Shown: positions 32,064 through 42,158, numbered from the stretch's first letter. The stretch: 64,000 bases of DNA from Collinsella sp. (GCA_019414055.1 DXMV01000014.1:62001-126000), one strand, 5' to 3'. Made by a program: numbers and translations. The notes: generated by a model from the sequence alone, not told the origin.

Positions 32064-35000
32064 CTAGGAGCGACGCTTCACGACCAAAGCCAACAGCAGA
32101 GCCGCTACGCCGGCAGCGAGCACGGCACCAGCCATGACGTACGCGCTATCGCCGGCCGAAGGCAGGGCCGTCTTACCGCCCTTCTTCTTGGACTCGGTGG
32201 TCGTAGTCGTGGTGGTCGTGGTGGTCTGGCTAGGAGCGGGCTTGGCAGCCTCGGCGACCGTAAAGGTCGTCTCGGCCGTGCCCGTGGTCGAGACCACGCT
32301 CAGCGTGTGCTCGCCCACGCCGAGCGTATTCAGGAAGCTCGCCTTGAGCGTCACGATCGTGGAGCCCTCTGTGAGCTCGTAGTTCTCGCGCGCGACCTCC
32401 TTGCCGTCAACCAGCACCTTCCGGAAGAACTCGAGCGGCGCGTTGGAGCGGAAGCTCAGGTCCTTGGCTGCCTCGACCACCATCGTCTGACCCTTGCCGT
32501 CGGTGATCTCGGGCGCCAGAATCGCTATCTCCTCGGTCTTGCCCTTCTCGCGGCAGACGGCGCACTCCTGGTGCTTCTTGCCCTTGGCCTCGACCGTCGC
32601 CGGCTTGTCGACGACCCACTCAAAGGTGTGCTCCGCCTTGTCGATGACCTCACCGCAGCGGCAGACATGCCAATGATTCTTAGCGTCGTGCGCCCAGTCC
32701 GTGCCGTCGGGCTCGTGCTTGAGCACGCCCTCGACCGTCACATTCACGTCGCCCTCGACATCCTTGAGCTCATAGGTGCCCTTGTCGGAGAGCTCGATGG
32801 CCTTACCGTCGACCTTGACGGCGTAGCCCTTGCCCGCAAAGTACGCGCTGTCGATGCTCACGGTAAGCGTTGCGGAGCCGTGCCAGTCGAGCTCGGTTGC
32901 CGTCGCGGTAAGCGTGTAGCCCTGCTGGTTAGTCGGCAGCGCCACGACCAGCTTGCGGCCGGCAGCCACGGTGATCTCGGTAACAGAGGAAACATCGTAG
33001 TTGGCCTTAGCCTGGTAGCGAACCTCGTACACACCGGCGGCGAGATCCTTGAGCTCGGTCACGCCCTCGCCCACGGCCTGGTACTCGGCGGCACCCTTGG
33101 CGCGCCACTCCATCGTCGCGTTGACGCCCGCGATCTTACCGTCACGCCTGCCGCTCACGGTCTCGGCCTCGGCCTGGACCTTCGGCGCGTCCTGTGCGGC
33201 TTCCTTGATGGAGAACTCGCACGTCAGGCCCTCGGTCGGCAGTGCATAGTTGCTCGCTGCCTCGCCCGTCAGTGCAGTGAGGGTCGCCGTGTAGGAAGTG
33301 CCAGCCTCGGTCTGGGAGCCCTCGACAGCCGCACCAAGGTCATCCTTGCCGATGACGTTTCTGAGCGTTGCCTCGGGGCAGTGCTCCTTCCCGTCGTAGA
33401 CAAACTCTCTGGTACCCCACGTCACGGTGAGCGGGCGTCGATTGATGGTGAACACGCCATCGACGAACGTGATGTTGTAGTTGGGGTTAGCGTCCTTAGA
33501 CTGCGTCAGGTGCAGCGCATAGCCGCCGTCGCGCACGTTGTCGTTATCTTCGCGTTCGATCTCGAGACCCTTGAGGCTCTCGTCCTTAACAAGCTCGCCA
33601 GCGGTGACATCCCACGTAAACACGGGATCAGCCTCGCCGTAGGTCTTGGAGGCGTCATGGGCGGTGACCGTGATCGCGCGCGGCTTGACCTCGAGAGTCA
33701 CCTTACCCTCGGCCTTCACGCCGCCGATCGTTACCTCATAGGACACAGTCAGCGTGCCGATGTCCTTAATCTTGGGGGCCTCGGAAGACCAGTTCTTGCC
33801 GTCGGTGCTGTACTGAGCCGTCGCGCCCTCGGGCAGGCTCGTCGCGTCGACCGTGTGATACGCACCGTCGTACTCGTCGGAGTAGCCAACGATAGCGGCA
33901 GCCGGAATCTCGACCTCGGCAAGCTTGTGACCGCAGACCTTGCACTTCTGTTGCTTGGAGCCCTTCTCGGTTGCCGTGGGGGCCTTGACGACGACCCACT
34001 CAAAGTCGTGCTTGGCCTCTTCGATCTTGTCACCACAGGCGCACTTATGCCAATGCGTATTGTCGTCGGAGAGCCACTCGTCGCTCACAGCCTCGTGCTT
34101 GCGCACGCCCTCGACGGTGACGACGAGGTCGCTCTCGGCGTTCTGAACGGTGAACTCACCACGCGCGTCGGGCTCCACAACGGCATTGTTGACCTTGACG
34201 GCGTAAGAGTCGTTGTCAGTAAAGTAGCCGCTCTCGATACTGACCGTGAGGGTGGTTGATCCGTGCCAGTCAAGCTCGTCCGGGTTCGCCGTGATCGTAT
34301 AGCCAACCTGCTTGGCAGGCAGCGTCACGACGAGCTTGCCGCCGACATTAACGGTAACCTCGGTGGCGGAGGAGGCGTCATGGTCGTTATCGGCGCGGTA
34401 GCGCACCTCGTACGTGCCGACAGCGCAATCCGCAATCTCAGTCACGCCTTCGGGCACGCCCTGATACTCGTCAGAGTCCTTGGCGCGCCACTCCATCTTC
34501 GCGTCGACGCCCGTGATCTTACCGTCGGACTTGCCACTCACAGTCTCGGCCGTGGCCTGGACCTTCGGCGCGCCCTGGGGCGCCTTCTTGATGGAGAACT
34601 CGCACGTCAGGCCTTCGGCGGGAAGCTTGTAGTTACCCGCGTCGTCGCCCGTCAGCTCGGTAATTTTCGCCGTGTAGGTGCCGGCCTTGACCTTGGCGCC
34701 GTCGACGTACGCGGAGACATCGTCACCTTCGATGACATTGTGGAGCTTCGCCTGGGGGCAGTGCTTCTCGCCGTCATAGGTGAACTCAGTAGTGGTGTCC
34801 CACGTTACGGAGAGCTCGCGCTTGTCGATCGTAAAGGTGCCATCCTTGAACGTAATCTTGTAGTTGGAGTTGGCGCCCTCAGGCTGCGTCAGGTGCAGAG
34901 CATAGCCACCGTCGCGCACGTTGTCGTTATCTTCGCGTTCAATCTCAATGCCCTGAAGACTCTCGTCCTCGACGAGCTTGCCAGAAGTGACGTCATACGT

Positions 35001-38000
35001 AAACTTGGGGTCGCTCTCACCGTAGGTCTTGGAGGCGTCCTGCGCCGTGACCGTTATCGCGCACGGCTTGACCTCAAGCGTCACCTTACCGTCAACCGCC
35101 GCGCCATCAATCGTGACGCGATAGTCGACCGTCACACTGCCGGCGTCCTTAATGCTGGGCGCAACGCTCGTCCAGCCGCCGTCAGCAGCCTTGTACTCAA
35201 CGACGGCGTCCTCGGGCAGGGCCGAGGCATCGACAGAGTGATCCTTGCCGTCATATTTGCCCGAATAACCCTTAACAGCCAGGGCCGGGATCTCCACCTC
35301 GCCCGACTCATTGCCGCACACAGAGCACGTTCCATGTTTGGAGCCGGTCTCGGTAACCGTCGGCTGCTTGTCGATTGTCCATTCATACGCATGTTCGGCG
35401 TACATCTTAATTGTGAAGGTCTCTGAATTGCCGGTAGCATCCGTAGCCACAATTACATGCTCGGCGCCAGCATCGCCCTCGGCGGCCTTGGCCGTATACC
35501 TACCGTCCTTGCCAGCCTCGAGCTCCTTACCGTTGTCAGTGACCGTCACCGTCTCGTCGCGATCATCGAACACGTCAAACGAAACGCTCTCACAGTAGGC
35601 CTTATCTACCCACAGGTCATAAATGGTGGGGGCGTAAGTGTCCACGTAGGTATAACGTTCTTCATCCCACCTGCCGTTGCAAACCCTGCAGACCTTTTGA
35701 CGAACACCATCGGCCTCAGGCGTGGCGGGCGTAACGATCTCGTATTTCCACCTGCAGGGCTGGCGCTCCTGAGTCTTCTTGCAATACTTGCAGACCTTAA
35801 CGTGGCTACCTTCGCCATTCGGCTTCCAAGCTGCATTGTCGGCAACAGCATGGGGTCCCGGCTCGATCTTGACCTCAGCATCGGCCGACGCCTTGTGGTT
35901 GTTATCCTCGGCATAGCGGACGTAGTACGTTCCCGACTTCGTAAGCCCGGTCAGTTTACCGTCAGACGTTATCTTCTGATAGCTCCCGCTCGACCCGCGA
36001 CGATATTCCATCGCCTTGGTCACGCCCGAGATAGAGCCGTCCTTGCTGCTGCACGTAGTCCAATTATTGCCCACGAGCCCAGCCGGCGCCTCCTGGTCGG
36101 CCTTGGTAATCTTCACGGTCGCTTTACCCGTAACGGTCAGGTAGTCAGAGGCCGTCACGCGATAATTGGTCGTGTACTCGGCTGCATTGCGATAGGTCGG
36201 CTTTTTCGTCGTCCAATCACCGCCGTCTTCACGGTACTCAATTTTCATATCCGCCGGAACGGGGTCATTCTTAACGTTGACCGTAATGCCGTGCTCGTCG
36301 CCATCATAGGTGCCATCGAAGCCAGCGACCTCGAGCTCAAAGCGCGAAACGTCAACGATCTCCCATTTGAGCGTCAGAACACTTGTGGTGCCGCCATCGG
36401 TCGTGAAGTTGCCCTTACCGATGACAATGCACTCGTATTGCCCTGGCTCGGTCTGTTTCAGTCCGGATTCACTTCTAGCGCTGAGCTCGTAATCCTTGCC
36501 CTCAACGAGATCGACCCACTCGTCGGCACCGTTCTTGAACTTTGCGCTTTCAACGACGGGCTGGTGCTCCTTGCCGTCATAGGCATACTTGCCCGCGCCC
36601 TTACCGCCGTCTTTAAGAGTGAACTTGTAGTTTTTATTCCTAACCAGGCGACGCGGCGAAATCTCGAAGGCCTTCTTGCCCTCGAGCGTCTGACCAGAGG
36701 CAGTCTTAAAGCTCGTAACGACATAGTAGTAACCAGCGTCCGTCGGGGCGCCCTTGAGCTTGGTGCCATTTTGATACGCCTCGGCGTCCGCCTGAGATTT
36801 GCACTGATACCACGTGAATTCTTCGCTGGCCGTCACACCCATCTGCTCTAGATTCCACGCGCCGTCCTTATTCAAAGCAATCTTTACCGGGCAGCCGTCA
36901 TAGACAAGCTCAGTGCTCTGAGAGCTCGTTGCCTTGGACATGGAAAGCCTGTACGTAGCCATCAGGTACTTTTTGGGCTCGCCGTCCTCGCCCATACCAT
37001 ATTCGCACTCGCTGTTGCGGAACGGGCCCACGCACGATGCACGAACGCCCAAACCGTCAGCTTCAACGTTCCACTTGTGCTGGTGGATGGTCTCGCGGAA
37101 GGTGAGGTCGCCGTTAAGGTTCACGACCTCGTACTTGTCGGAGTTGTCGTCGTTCTCGGACGAGCCGTCTGGCACAACGCCTTCGATCTTGTTGGATTCG
37201 CAGGTGCCAAGGACACGCGACTTTACGCCATTACTGTCCGCAGTCTCCTCGATCGAGATCCAAACATTGTCTCCAAAGCCTCCGCGTACGGAGAAGTCAG
37301 ACGCGATATTCAGCGCCGGGACGTTGGCATCGACACTCTTTTTCTTCGGGACATACAAGCTCTTGGCGGTTCCCGTAGTTTTATCAGCTTCAGTGTACTT
37401 GTCGCCATAATTAGTATCGCCGGCGTGACTGTTCTTCCAGTAGCTCGCGATTTCCGGCGATCCGTTGAGGGTAAGGGTTCCGGCGGCGTATACCACGCAC
37501 GTATTGCCGCGTGCGCCATAGCGTTCAATCGTGCCACCGTTTATGTTGCAGCGGGCGCTTCGTGCAACATTAAGGGCATCGACTGTCAAAGTGTTGTCGG
37601 CCGAGCTCGAACGCGTGCTGTGGAAGTTGCTCATCGTGCAGCTGTTGAGGTTGACCGTAGCGTTGGTGACGCCCATCACGCCGGCGACAGCATAAGTATT
37701 AAGAATAGATGAGTTAGTAAAATAACGAGACGCTTCGACCGACTTATAGCTATTGTTCGTCTGCCTGACACCCAAGTTCTCCCCATTGCCGCCGCCATTG
37801 TGGCCGCTAAAACTGCAGTTGTTGAACGTCGCTGTCAACTTTTCGACAGCGCTTCCGTCTTTGGGCATCTTGAAGCTGCTGTTGCCATCGACGGAAACAG
37901 CACCATTGAAGTCTCCAGACGTATCGTAGAACACGCAGTCGGTAAAAGTCGCCGTGAAGGAGTTGGTATTGCCGCCAGTCGTATCCCTGCCCTCACGGAA

Positions 38001-38714
38001 GAGACGTACAGGGACGGCATACTCTTGGGCGTTGCCCGCCACTGCACCCGATCTGCCAACATAGCCTTGGATCTTCAGCTTTTCGAACTTGGCGGTCAAT
38101 TCGCCCTCGGTGCTGCCCAGCGAAATCGCAGGCACCTTTTGGGCGAGCCTGCTGCTGTACGAGAGGAAGAAGTTCTGAGAACCGTCGCCAATCCCCAGAC
38201 TAACCGAGATGTCTCCCAAAGCATTTTTGTAGCCACCGTCGTAATAACGGTCGGTCAAAAAGCCGCTTACGGACTGACTCCCTCCATTCTTATCATGAAA
38301 GCTGACGCACGGATTGTTGACGCCGATGAACTCGATATTGCTACCCTGCTTGATATTAAACAGCCATCGAGTTTGACCAACCGAATTGTGCGTATAGCCG
38401 TTCACGTAGACTGTGCCATCGATGTAGATCCTTACAGGGTTAATTCGGGTCGCGCTCGGCGCGTCGATGGTGTAGCCCAAAGAAGGCGTGACCTCACCTT
38501 CGGCCGTCTTAAGTACGTAGCTGCCCGGCTCGGTGATTTGGACGGGCTTGTTGTTGGCCTGCTTAAGCGACAGTACCTCCGCCTTCACCCCGTCGGGCAT
38601 AACCTGCGTCTCGGCGTTTGCCACGGCCGGCGTCGCCACGAGCGCGCATGCCACGGTGGCGATACTCAGCAGGCGCGTCAACACAGTGCGCATCCCCATC
38701 TTCTTCTCCCTCAT
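32064..38714 (-). CDS. Giant cell-wall-anchored surface protein with MBG-type and Cys-pair repeats
   Basis: A 2216-residue secreted protein. A signal peptide ends near VANA-ET (residue 34). Residues about 60-550 are rich in Asn/Ser/Thr beta strands (NVNLNSCTMSNFHS) and may form a beta-helix. Then come repeats typical of MBG adhesion domains (ITVTAQDASKTYGESDPKF, FTYDGEKHCPQAKL). A unit of about 460 residues occurs twice (from about 1150 and 1608), still close at DNA level. Between them are Cys-pair modules of the CXXC..CXXC kind (HWHKCACGD, QKCKVCGH) that may bind metal. The end has LPSAG (2184-2188), a membrane helix and KRRS: a sorting signal with Ala for the usual Thr. ATG 38714 follows AAGGGGAG. 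Confidence 0.9.
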   Translation of the reverse strand: MREKKMGMRTVLTRLLSIATVACALVATPAVANAETQVMPDGVKAEVLSLKQANNKPVQITEPGSYVLKTAEGEVTPSLGYTIDAPSATRINPVRIYIDGTVYVNGYTHNSVGQTRWLFNIKQGSNIEFIGVNNPCVSFHDKNGGSQSVSGFLTDRYYDGGYKNALGDISVSLGIGDGSQNFFLSYSSRLAQKVPAISLGSTEGELTAKFEKLKIQGYVGRSGAVAGNAQEYAVPVRLFREGRDTTGGNTNSFTATFTDCVFYDTSGDFNGAVSVDGNSSFKMPKDGSAVEKLTATFNNCSFSGHNGGGNGENLGVRQTNNSYKSVEASRYFTNSSILNTYAVAGVMGVTNATVNLNSCTMSNFHSTRSSSADNTLTVDALNVARSARCNINGGTIERYGARGNTCVVYAAGTLTLNGSPEIASYWKNSHAGDTNYGDKYTEADKTTGTAKSLYVPKKKSVDANVPALNIASDFSVRGGFGDNVWISIEETADSNGVKSRVLGTCESNKIEGVVPDGSSENDDNSDKYEVVNLNGDLTFRETIHQHKWNVEADGLGVRASCVGPFRNSECEYGMGEDGEPKKYLMATYRLSMSKATSSQSTELVYDGCPVKIALNKDGAWNLEQMGVTASEEFTWYQCKSQADAEAYQNGTKLKGAPTDAGYYYVVTSFKTASGQTLEGKKAFEISPRRLVRNKNYKFTLKDGGKGAGKYAYDGKEHQPVVESAKFKNGADEWVDLVEGKDYELSARSESGLKQTEPGQYECIVIGKGNFTTDGGTTSVLTLKWEIVDVSRFELEVAGFDGTYDGDEHGITVNVKNDPVPADMKIEYREDGGDWTTKKPTYRNAAEYTTNYRVTASDYLTVTGKATVKITKADQEAPAGLVGNNWTTCSSKDGSISGVTKAMEYRRGSSGSYQKITSDGKLTGLTKSGTYYVRYAEDNNHKASADAEVKIEPGPHAVADNAAWKPNGEGSHVKVCKYCKKTQERQPCRWKYEIVTPATPEADGVRQKVCRVCNGRWDEERYTYVDTYAPTIYDLWVDKAYCESVSFDVFDDRDETVTVTDNGKELEAGKDGRYTAKAAEGDAGAEHVIVATDATGNSETFTIKMYAEHAYEWTIDKQPTVTETGSKHGTCSVCGNESGEVEIPALAVKGYSGKYDGKDHSVDASALPEDAVVEYKAADGGWTSVAPSIKDAGSVTVDYRVTIDGAAVDGKVTLEVKPCAITVTAQDASKTYGESDPKFTYDVTSGKLVEDESLQGIEIEREDNDNVRDGGYALHLTQPEGANSNYKITFKDGTFTIDKRELSVTWDTTTEFTYDGEKHCPQAKLHNVIEGDDVSAYVDGAKVKAGTYTAKITELTGDDAGNYKLPAEGLTCEFSIKKAPQGAPKVQATAETVSGKSDGKITGVDAKMEWRAKDSDEYQGVPEGVTEIADCAVGTYEVRYRADNDHDASSATEVTVNVGGKLVVTLPAKQVGYTITANPDELDWHGSTTLTVSIESGYFTDNDSYAVKVNNAVVEPDARGEFTVQNAESDLVVTVEGVRKHEAVSDEWLSDDNTHWHKCACGDKIEEAKHDFEWVVVKAPTATEKGSKQQKCKVCGHKLAEVEIPAAAIVGYSDEYDGAYHTVDATSLPEGATAQYSTDGKNWSSEAPKIKDIGTLTVSYEVTIGGVKAEGKVTLEVKPRAITVTAHDASKTYGEADPVFTWDVTAGELVKDESLKGLEIEREDNDNVRDGGYALHLTQSKDANPNYNITFVDGVFTINRRPLTVTWGTREFVYDGKEHCPEATLRNVIGKDDLGAAVEGSQTEAGTSYTATLTALTGEAASNYALPTEGLTCEFSIKEAAQDAPKVQAEAETVSGRRDGKIAGVNATMEWRAKGAAEYQAVGEGVTELKDLAAGVYEVRYQAKANYDVSSVTEITVAAGRKLVVALPTNQQGYTLTATATELDWHGSATLTVSIDSAYFAGKGYAVKVDGKAIELSDKGTYELKDVEGDVNVTVEGVLKHEPDGTDWAHDAKNHWHVCRCGEVIDKAEHTFEWVVDKPATVEAKGKKHQECAVCREKGKTEEIAILAPEITDGKGQTMVVEAAKDLSFRSNAPLEFFRKVLVDGKEVARENYELTEGSTIVTLKASFLNTLGVGEHTLSVVSTTGTAETTFTVAEAAKPAPSQTTTTTTTTTTESKKKGGKTALPSAGDSAYVMAGAVLAAGVAALLLALVVKRRS

Positions 38715-38765
38715 CGTTTCGCTCCCCTTACCCCTATGCTTTCGCGATGATCGCCATCGCTTGGC

Positions 38766-38802
38766 GCCGGCGGTCGGTCTGATTCCCCGTCCGACCGCCG
38801 GC
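38766..38802 (-). promoter_or_regulatory. Hairpin in the leader of the surface protein gene
   Basis: A perfect 12-bp stem GCCGGCGGTCGG/CCGACCGCCGGC with a 13-nt loop lies 52-88 nt upstream of the start codon. It may be part of the leader RNA; no riboswitch class is recognised. Confidence 0.55.
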
Positions 38803-38959
38803 ATCGATTGATATGTGTATCCATGGAGTATTGTGAGGTCACCAAAACTGACACCCCGCCGCTCGGCGCGAGTTGCGTACCGTGGGGCGCAAATGGAACG
38901 CACCCCCGCGGGCGGCGCGTGCACGATGTGGCAAAATCGAGGTACTAAGGGGGCCCAAT

Positions 38960-39682
38960 ATGCTCAAAATCATCGCCTGCGACGACGACGTCGCCTTTCT
39001 AGATAACCTGTACCGCATGATCAACCGCTGGTCGGCCGAAACGGGTACGGCGGTCGATGTTGCACTCGTTACGCGCGGCGAGGACCTGCTGGCACGCCAT
39101 GCCGCATCGCGCGCCGACATTATCATGCTCGACATGATCATGCCGCTCGTCAACGGCATGGACACCGCCCGCGAGCTGCGCCAATCCGATACCGCCGTGC
39201 GCCTGGTGTTCCTCACCTCATCACCCGAGTTCGCGCTTGAGTCCTACGAAGTCCGCGCCTTCGACTACCTGCTCAAACCCGTGACCTACGAGCGCGTGGC
39301 GCAATTGCTCGACGAGCTGTCGAGCCTGCGTCCGGCAGCGACCGACGAGCTCGTCATCAAGACGTCCTTTGGCTACCATGCCCTGCGCCTATCCGATATC
39401 GAATATGCCGAGGCTCGCAACAAGCACGTGATCTTCCACCTGCGCGATCGCCGCGATATCGAGGCGCTCGAGCCGTTCCGCAGCATCGAGGACCGACTGG
39501 CCCAAAACGCGACCTTCTTTAAGTGCCACCGCAGTTACCAGGTCAATCTGCGCAACATCGACCACTTTAACCGCACGGAAATCGTCATGCGCTCGGGCGC
39601 GTGCATACCGCTCGCGCGCAGCTGCAAGCAGGGATTCCAAGACGCCTACTTTGCGGTGCGGTTCGAGGGCGGGAGACGCTGA
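38960..39682 (+). CDS. LytTR-family response regulator
   Basis: A 240-residue response regulator. The receiver domain (residues 1-120) has the acidic pair CDDDV, the phosphorylated Asp in DIIMLDMIMPL and the lysine in DYLLKPV. The C-terminal LytTR domain (about 135-238) has the strand motif IEYAEARNKHVIFHL and FFKCHRSYQVNLRNID, and binds direct DNA repeats. ATG 38960 follows TAAGGGGGCC. The kinase gene starts on the last base of this stop codon, so the two are translationally coupled. It is divergent from the giant surface protein, a possible target. Confidence 0.94.
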   Translation: MLKIIACDDDVAFLDNLYRMINRWSAETGTAVDVALVTRGEDLLARHAASRADIIMLDMIMPLVNGMDTARELRQSDTAVRLVFLTSSPEFALESYEVRAFDYLLKPVTYERVAQLLDELSSLRPAATDELVIKTSFGYHALRLSDIEYAEARNKHVIFHLRDRRDIEALEPFRSIEDRLAQNATFFKCHRSYQVNLRNIDHFNRTEIVMRSGACIPLARSCKQGFQDAYFAVRFEGGRR

Positions 39683-40959
39683 TGCTATCCTCGGCAGAAC
39701 TGGTACTTTGGGCAATCCACCATGCGACGACGTTGCTCTTTGGCGTCTTTGCCTCGGCGGCTCTGTGCGGTGTCGAGATCAACGGCCGCCATTCGCTCGA
39801 ACTGGTGGGGGTCGGCGCCGTAACCGGATGTGCATTCGGCCTCGCCAATGCCGTCGGCGGCGAGCTTTTCGCCCGTCAGGCCTATCCGCTCGTCGTGCAT
39901 CTGCCGCTTGTCGTCTACCTGTGCGTACGCTATCGCCTGAGTCCGCTGCTCGCCATCCTGGGCGTTACCAGTGCCTACCTGAGCTGCCAGTTTAGCAACT
40001 GGATGGGCATCGCCGCATTCGCCGCCACCGATTCGCAGGTCGCGTACTACGTGGCGCGTATCATCACCACGCTCGGCGTCTTTGCCGTCTTATTGCATTG
40101 GGCAAGCGACATTGGCCCCCGCCTGGCGATCAAAAGCCCCACCGAGCTGGAGATTCTGCTCATCCTGCCGCTCGTCTACTACATCTTCGACTACGCCACC
40201 AACGTCTACACCACGCTCTTCCACTCGGGCTCGGTGGTAACCGTTGAGTTTTTGGCGTTCGCCCTCTGCGCGTTCTACCTTATGTTTCTTGCCGTCTACC
40301 TTCGCGAATACGAGGCAAAGGAAATCGCCGAGCGCGAGCGCTGGATGCTCGCGACCCGCGACAGCGCGGCCATCAAAGAGCTCGAAGCCTGGCGCCAGTC
40401 GGGACGCGAGCTCTCGGTTCTCCGTCACGACATGCGCCACTACCTGCGCGGTCTAGCGGCCCTGATCGAAGAGGGTCACACCGATGAGGCGCTCGAGCGC
40501 ATCGACGCGCTCTGCGAGACCAACGACCGCACCGCCGTGCGCCGCTACTGCGCCAACGAAACGGTCAACATTGCGCTCTCGTCGCTTTCCGCGGACATCA
40601 ACGCGCACGGCATCACCGCCGACCTGCGCGCCGCCGTGCCCGAAACCGTCCACGTGGGCGATGTCGATCTGTTCAGTGTGGTATCGAACGCCCTGGACAA
40701 TGCCATCGCCGCGGCGAGCGCCGCCCCCGAAGGCAAGCGGTTTGTCGACCTGGACCTTCGCTACGAAGACGGTCAGCTTCTATTGCTGGTTTCCAACACG
40801 TTTGGCCGCGCGCCGCACATGGTCGACGGCATGCCCGTGGCTCAGCACACTGGGCACGGCTTTGGCACCAAGAGCATTAAGCTTGCCGTCGAGCGCATGA
40901 ACGGCAACTGCCAGTTCCGCATTAACGGCGACCGGTTTGAGCTGCGCGCCGTGATGTAA
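39682..40959 (+). CDS. AgrC-type sensor histidine kinase
   Basis: A 425-residue membrane kinase that partners the LytTR regulator. The first 215 residues form about six or seven membrane helices (VLWAIHHATTLLFGVFASAA, YPLVVHLPLVVYLCVRY). The cytoplasmic part has the phospho-acceptor histidine in LSVLRHDMRHYLRGL and a GHKL ATPase with SNALDNAIAAAS and GFGTKSIKLAVER. This is the AgrC/GHKL plan, which in Firmicutes senses peptides. No AgrD-like peptide or AgrB gene is visible nearby. The ATG at 39682 overlaps the regulator's stop (TGATG). Confidence 0.93.
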   Translation: MLSSAELVLWAIHHATTLLFGVFASAALCGVEINGRHSLELVGVGAVTGCAFGLANAVGGELFARQAYPLVVHLPLVVYLCVRYRLSPLLAILGVTSAYLSCQFSNWMGIAAFAATDSQVAYYVARIITTLGVFAVLLHWASDIGPRLAIKSPTELEILLILPLVYYIFDYATNVYTTLFHSGSVVTVEFLAFALCAFYLMFLAVYLREYEAKEIAERERWMLATRDSAAIKELEAWRQSGRELSVLRHDMRHYLRGLAALIEEGHTDEALERIDALCETNDRTAVRRYCANETVNIALSSLSADINAHGITADLRAAVPETVHVGDVDLFSVVSNALDNAIAAASAAPEGKRFVDLDLRYEDGQLLLLVSNTFGRAPHMVDGMPVAQHTGHGFGTKSIKLAVERMNGNCQFRINGDRFELRAVM

Positions 40960-40977
40960 GGGCTGCCGCCAGCCTCG

Positions 40978-41553
40978 CTACAGCGGTGCAGCCGCCGGGG
41001 TCAGCTGCTTAATGTAGGCCCACATGCGCTGCTTGGCGGCCTTGTCGGTGAGCGCCGCCTCAAAACCGTCGAGCGCCAGCACGCGACGCCCCTGCACATG
41101 GGCGACCAGGCCGGGCTTGAGCATGGCGGTGTCAAAGTCATCAATCGCCACAAGCATATCGGCATAGGTCTCGCGCATGACATCGGCCGCACTGTTGTCC
41201 AGCAGCAGCACCGCCTCGGGGTCCAAGGTCTCCAGCGCCTCGCGGAACAGGTCGCACGTCAGGGCCTCGCCCGCCGCGACCGCTCCGTCGCCCGCGCCGG
41301 CGACGCTTGCCAGCACGCAAAAATCCTCGGGGGCATATCCGATGGCACCGAGCGCCTTGCGCAACGCGGCGCCATCCGCGCCGGCGGCCAGCTCGCCGCC
41401 CGAGCACTCGGCTTCATCCAAATCGCCTTTGACCAGCACAATCGGCGAGCACGCGTTGCCCGCGATACGCACACCGCGATCTGCAAGCGACGCGAGCTCC
41501 TGCTCGGTCGCCTGAGCGATGGCTTCTTTTTTCTGGCTTTGTGACGTGGGCAT
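40978..41553 (-). CDS. Uncharacterised soluble protein
   Basis: A 191-residue protein without a sure family. It is Ala-rich, with a central stretch GYAPEDFCVLASVAGAG and LDPEAVLLLDNSAADVMRETY. This pattern (a Cys in a beta strand and a helix after LLLDNSAA) recalls the uracil-DNA-glycosylase-like fold, but the catalytic motifs of that family are not visible, so I do not assign it. The ATG at 41553 is used because GGAGAG lies five nt upstream. It is convergent with the kinase gene and divergent from thioredoxin. Confidence 0.7.
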   Translation of the reverse strand: MPTSQSQKKEAIAQATEQELASLADRGVRIAGNACSPIVLVKGDLDEAECSGGELAAGADGAALRKALGAIGYAPEDFCVLASVAGAGDGAVAAGEALTCDLFREALETLDPEAVLLLDNSAADVMRETYADMLVAIDDFDTAMLKPGLVAHVQGRRVLALDGFEAALTDKAAKQRMWAYIKQLTPAAAPL

Positions 41554-41689
41554 GCGCTCTCCAATCATTTGCGTGCCCACCATTATATAAAAGAGCCGCC
41601 CGCGAGTGGTTGCTTTACGAGCCGCTGGGTATAAGCACGGTCGTACTGATTTTTACGCGGCCGAGCCGCGTCGCATTATGGAGGTCACC

Positions 41690-42010
41690 ATGGCTGACAT
41701 TAAGCAGATTACCCCCGAGAACTTCGACGCTGTCGTCAACGACAGCCTGCCCGTACTGGTTGATTTTTGGGCCCCGTGGTGCGGCCCCTGCCGCTCGCTC
41801 TCGCCCATCGTAGACGAGGTTGCCGACGAGCTGGCCGGCAAGCTGGCTGTGGCCAAGTGCAACGTCGACGACAACCAGGACCTGGCCATGAAGTTTGGCG
41901 TCATGAGCATCCCCACGCTGATCGTCTTTAAGAACGGCGAGGAGGTCGACCGCTCGGTCGGCGCCTTGCCCAAGGCAAGACTTCAGGCACTGCTGGAGAA
42001 ACATCTGTAA
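41690..42010 (+). CDS. trxA: Thioredoxin
   Basis: A 106-residue thioredoxin that reduces protein disulfides in the cytoplasm. The active site is FWAPWCGPCRS (Cys31 and Cys34), the cis-proline lies in MSIPTLIVF, and the length and fold order are canonical. The ATG at 41690 is preceded by GGAGG at six nt, although the frame is open earlier. A strong terminator follows, so the gene is probably transcribed alone. Confidence 0.97.
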   Translation: MADIKQITPENFDAVVNDSLPVLVDFWAPWCGPCRSLSPIVDEVADELAGKLAVAKCNVDDNQDLAMKFGVMSIPTLIVFKNGEEVDRSVGALPKARLQALLEKHL

Positions 42011-42120
42011 TACGCTTGTTACTTGCCTGCCGTCCATGAGCGGTTTCACACCGCTCGCCGGAGTGCCAAACGCAAGGCGTGCGACCACGGATAGTATGGT
42101 AGACACAAACAGCCCCCAGT

Positions 42121-42158
42121 GAACGGGTGCGGGTCAGACGGACTCGCACCCGTTTTCT
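42121..42158 (+). terminator. Terminator after trxA
   Basis: Stem ACGGGTGCG/CGCACCCGT with a 13-nt loop that pairs further (GT/AC), followed by TTTCTT. Confidence 0.87.

Noticed and set aside
31765..32067. Small proteins on both strands in the fold-back element
   Set aside because: Their similar N termini come from the inverted arms; no ribosome sites or conserved fold.
31986..34259. Rightward open frame of 757 codons opposite the giant surface protein
   Set aside because: Shadow of the repeats of the minus-strand protein.
40978..41553. Uracil-DNA glycosylase assignment
   Set aside because: The resemblance is limited to general spacing; no catalytic motif or cluster cysteines could be placed.
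41606..41689. Upstream start for thioredoxin
   Set aside because: The extension has no homology to thioredoxins and the ATG at 41690 has a perfect GGAGG site.
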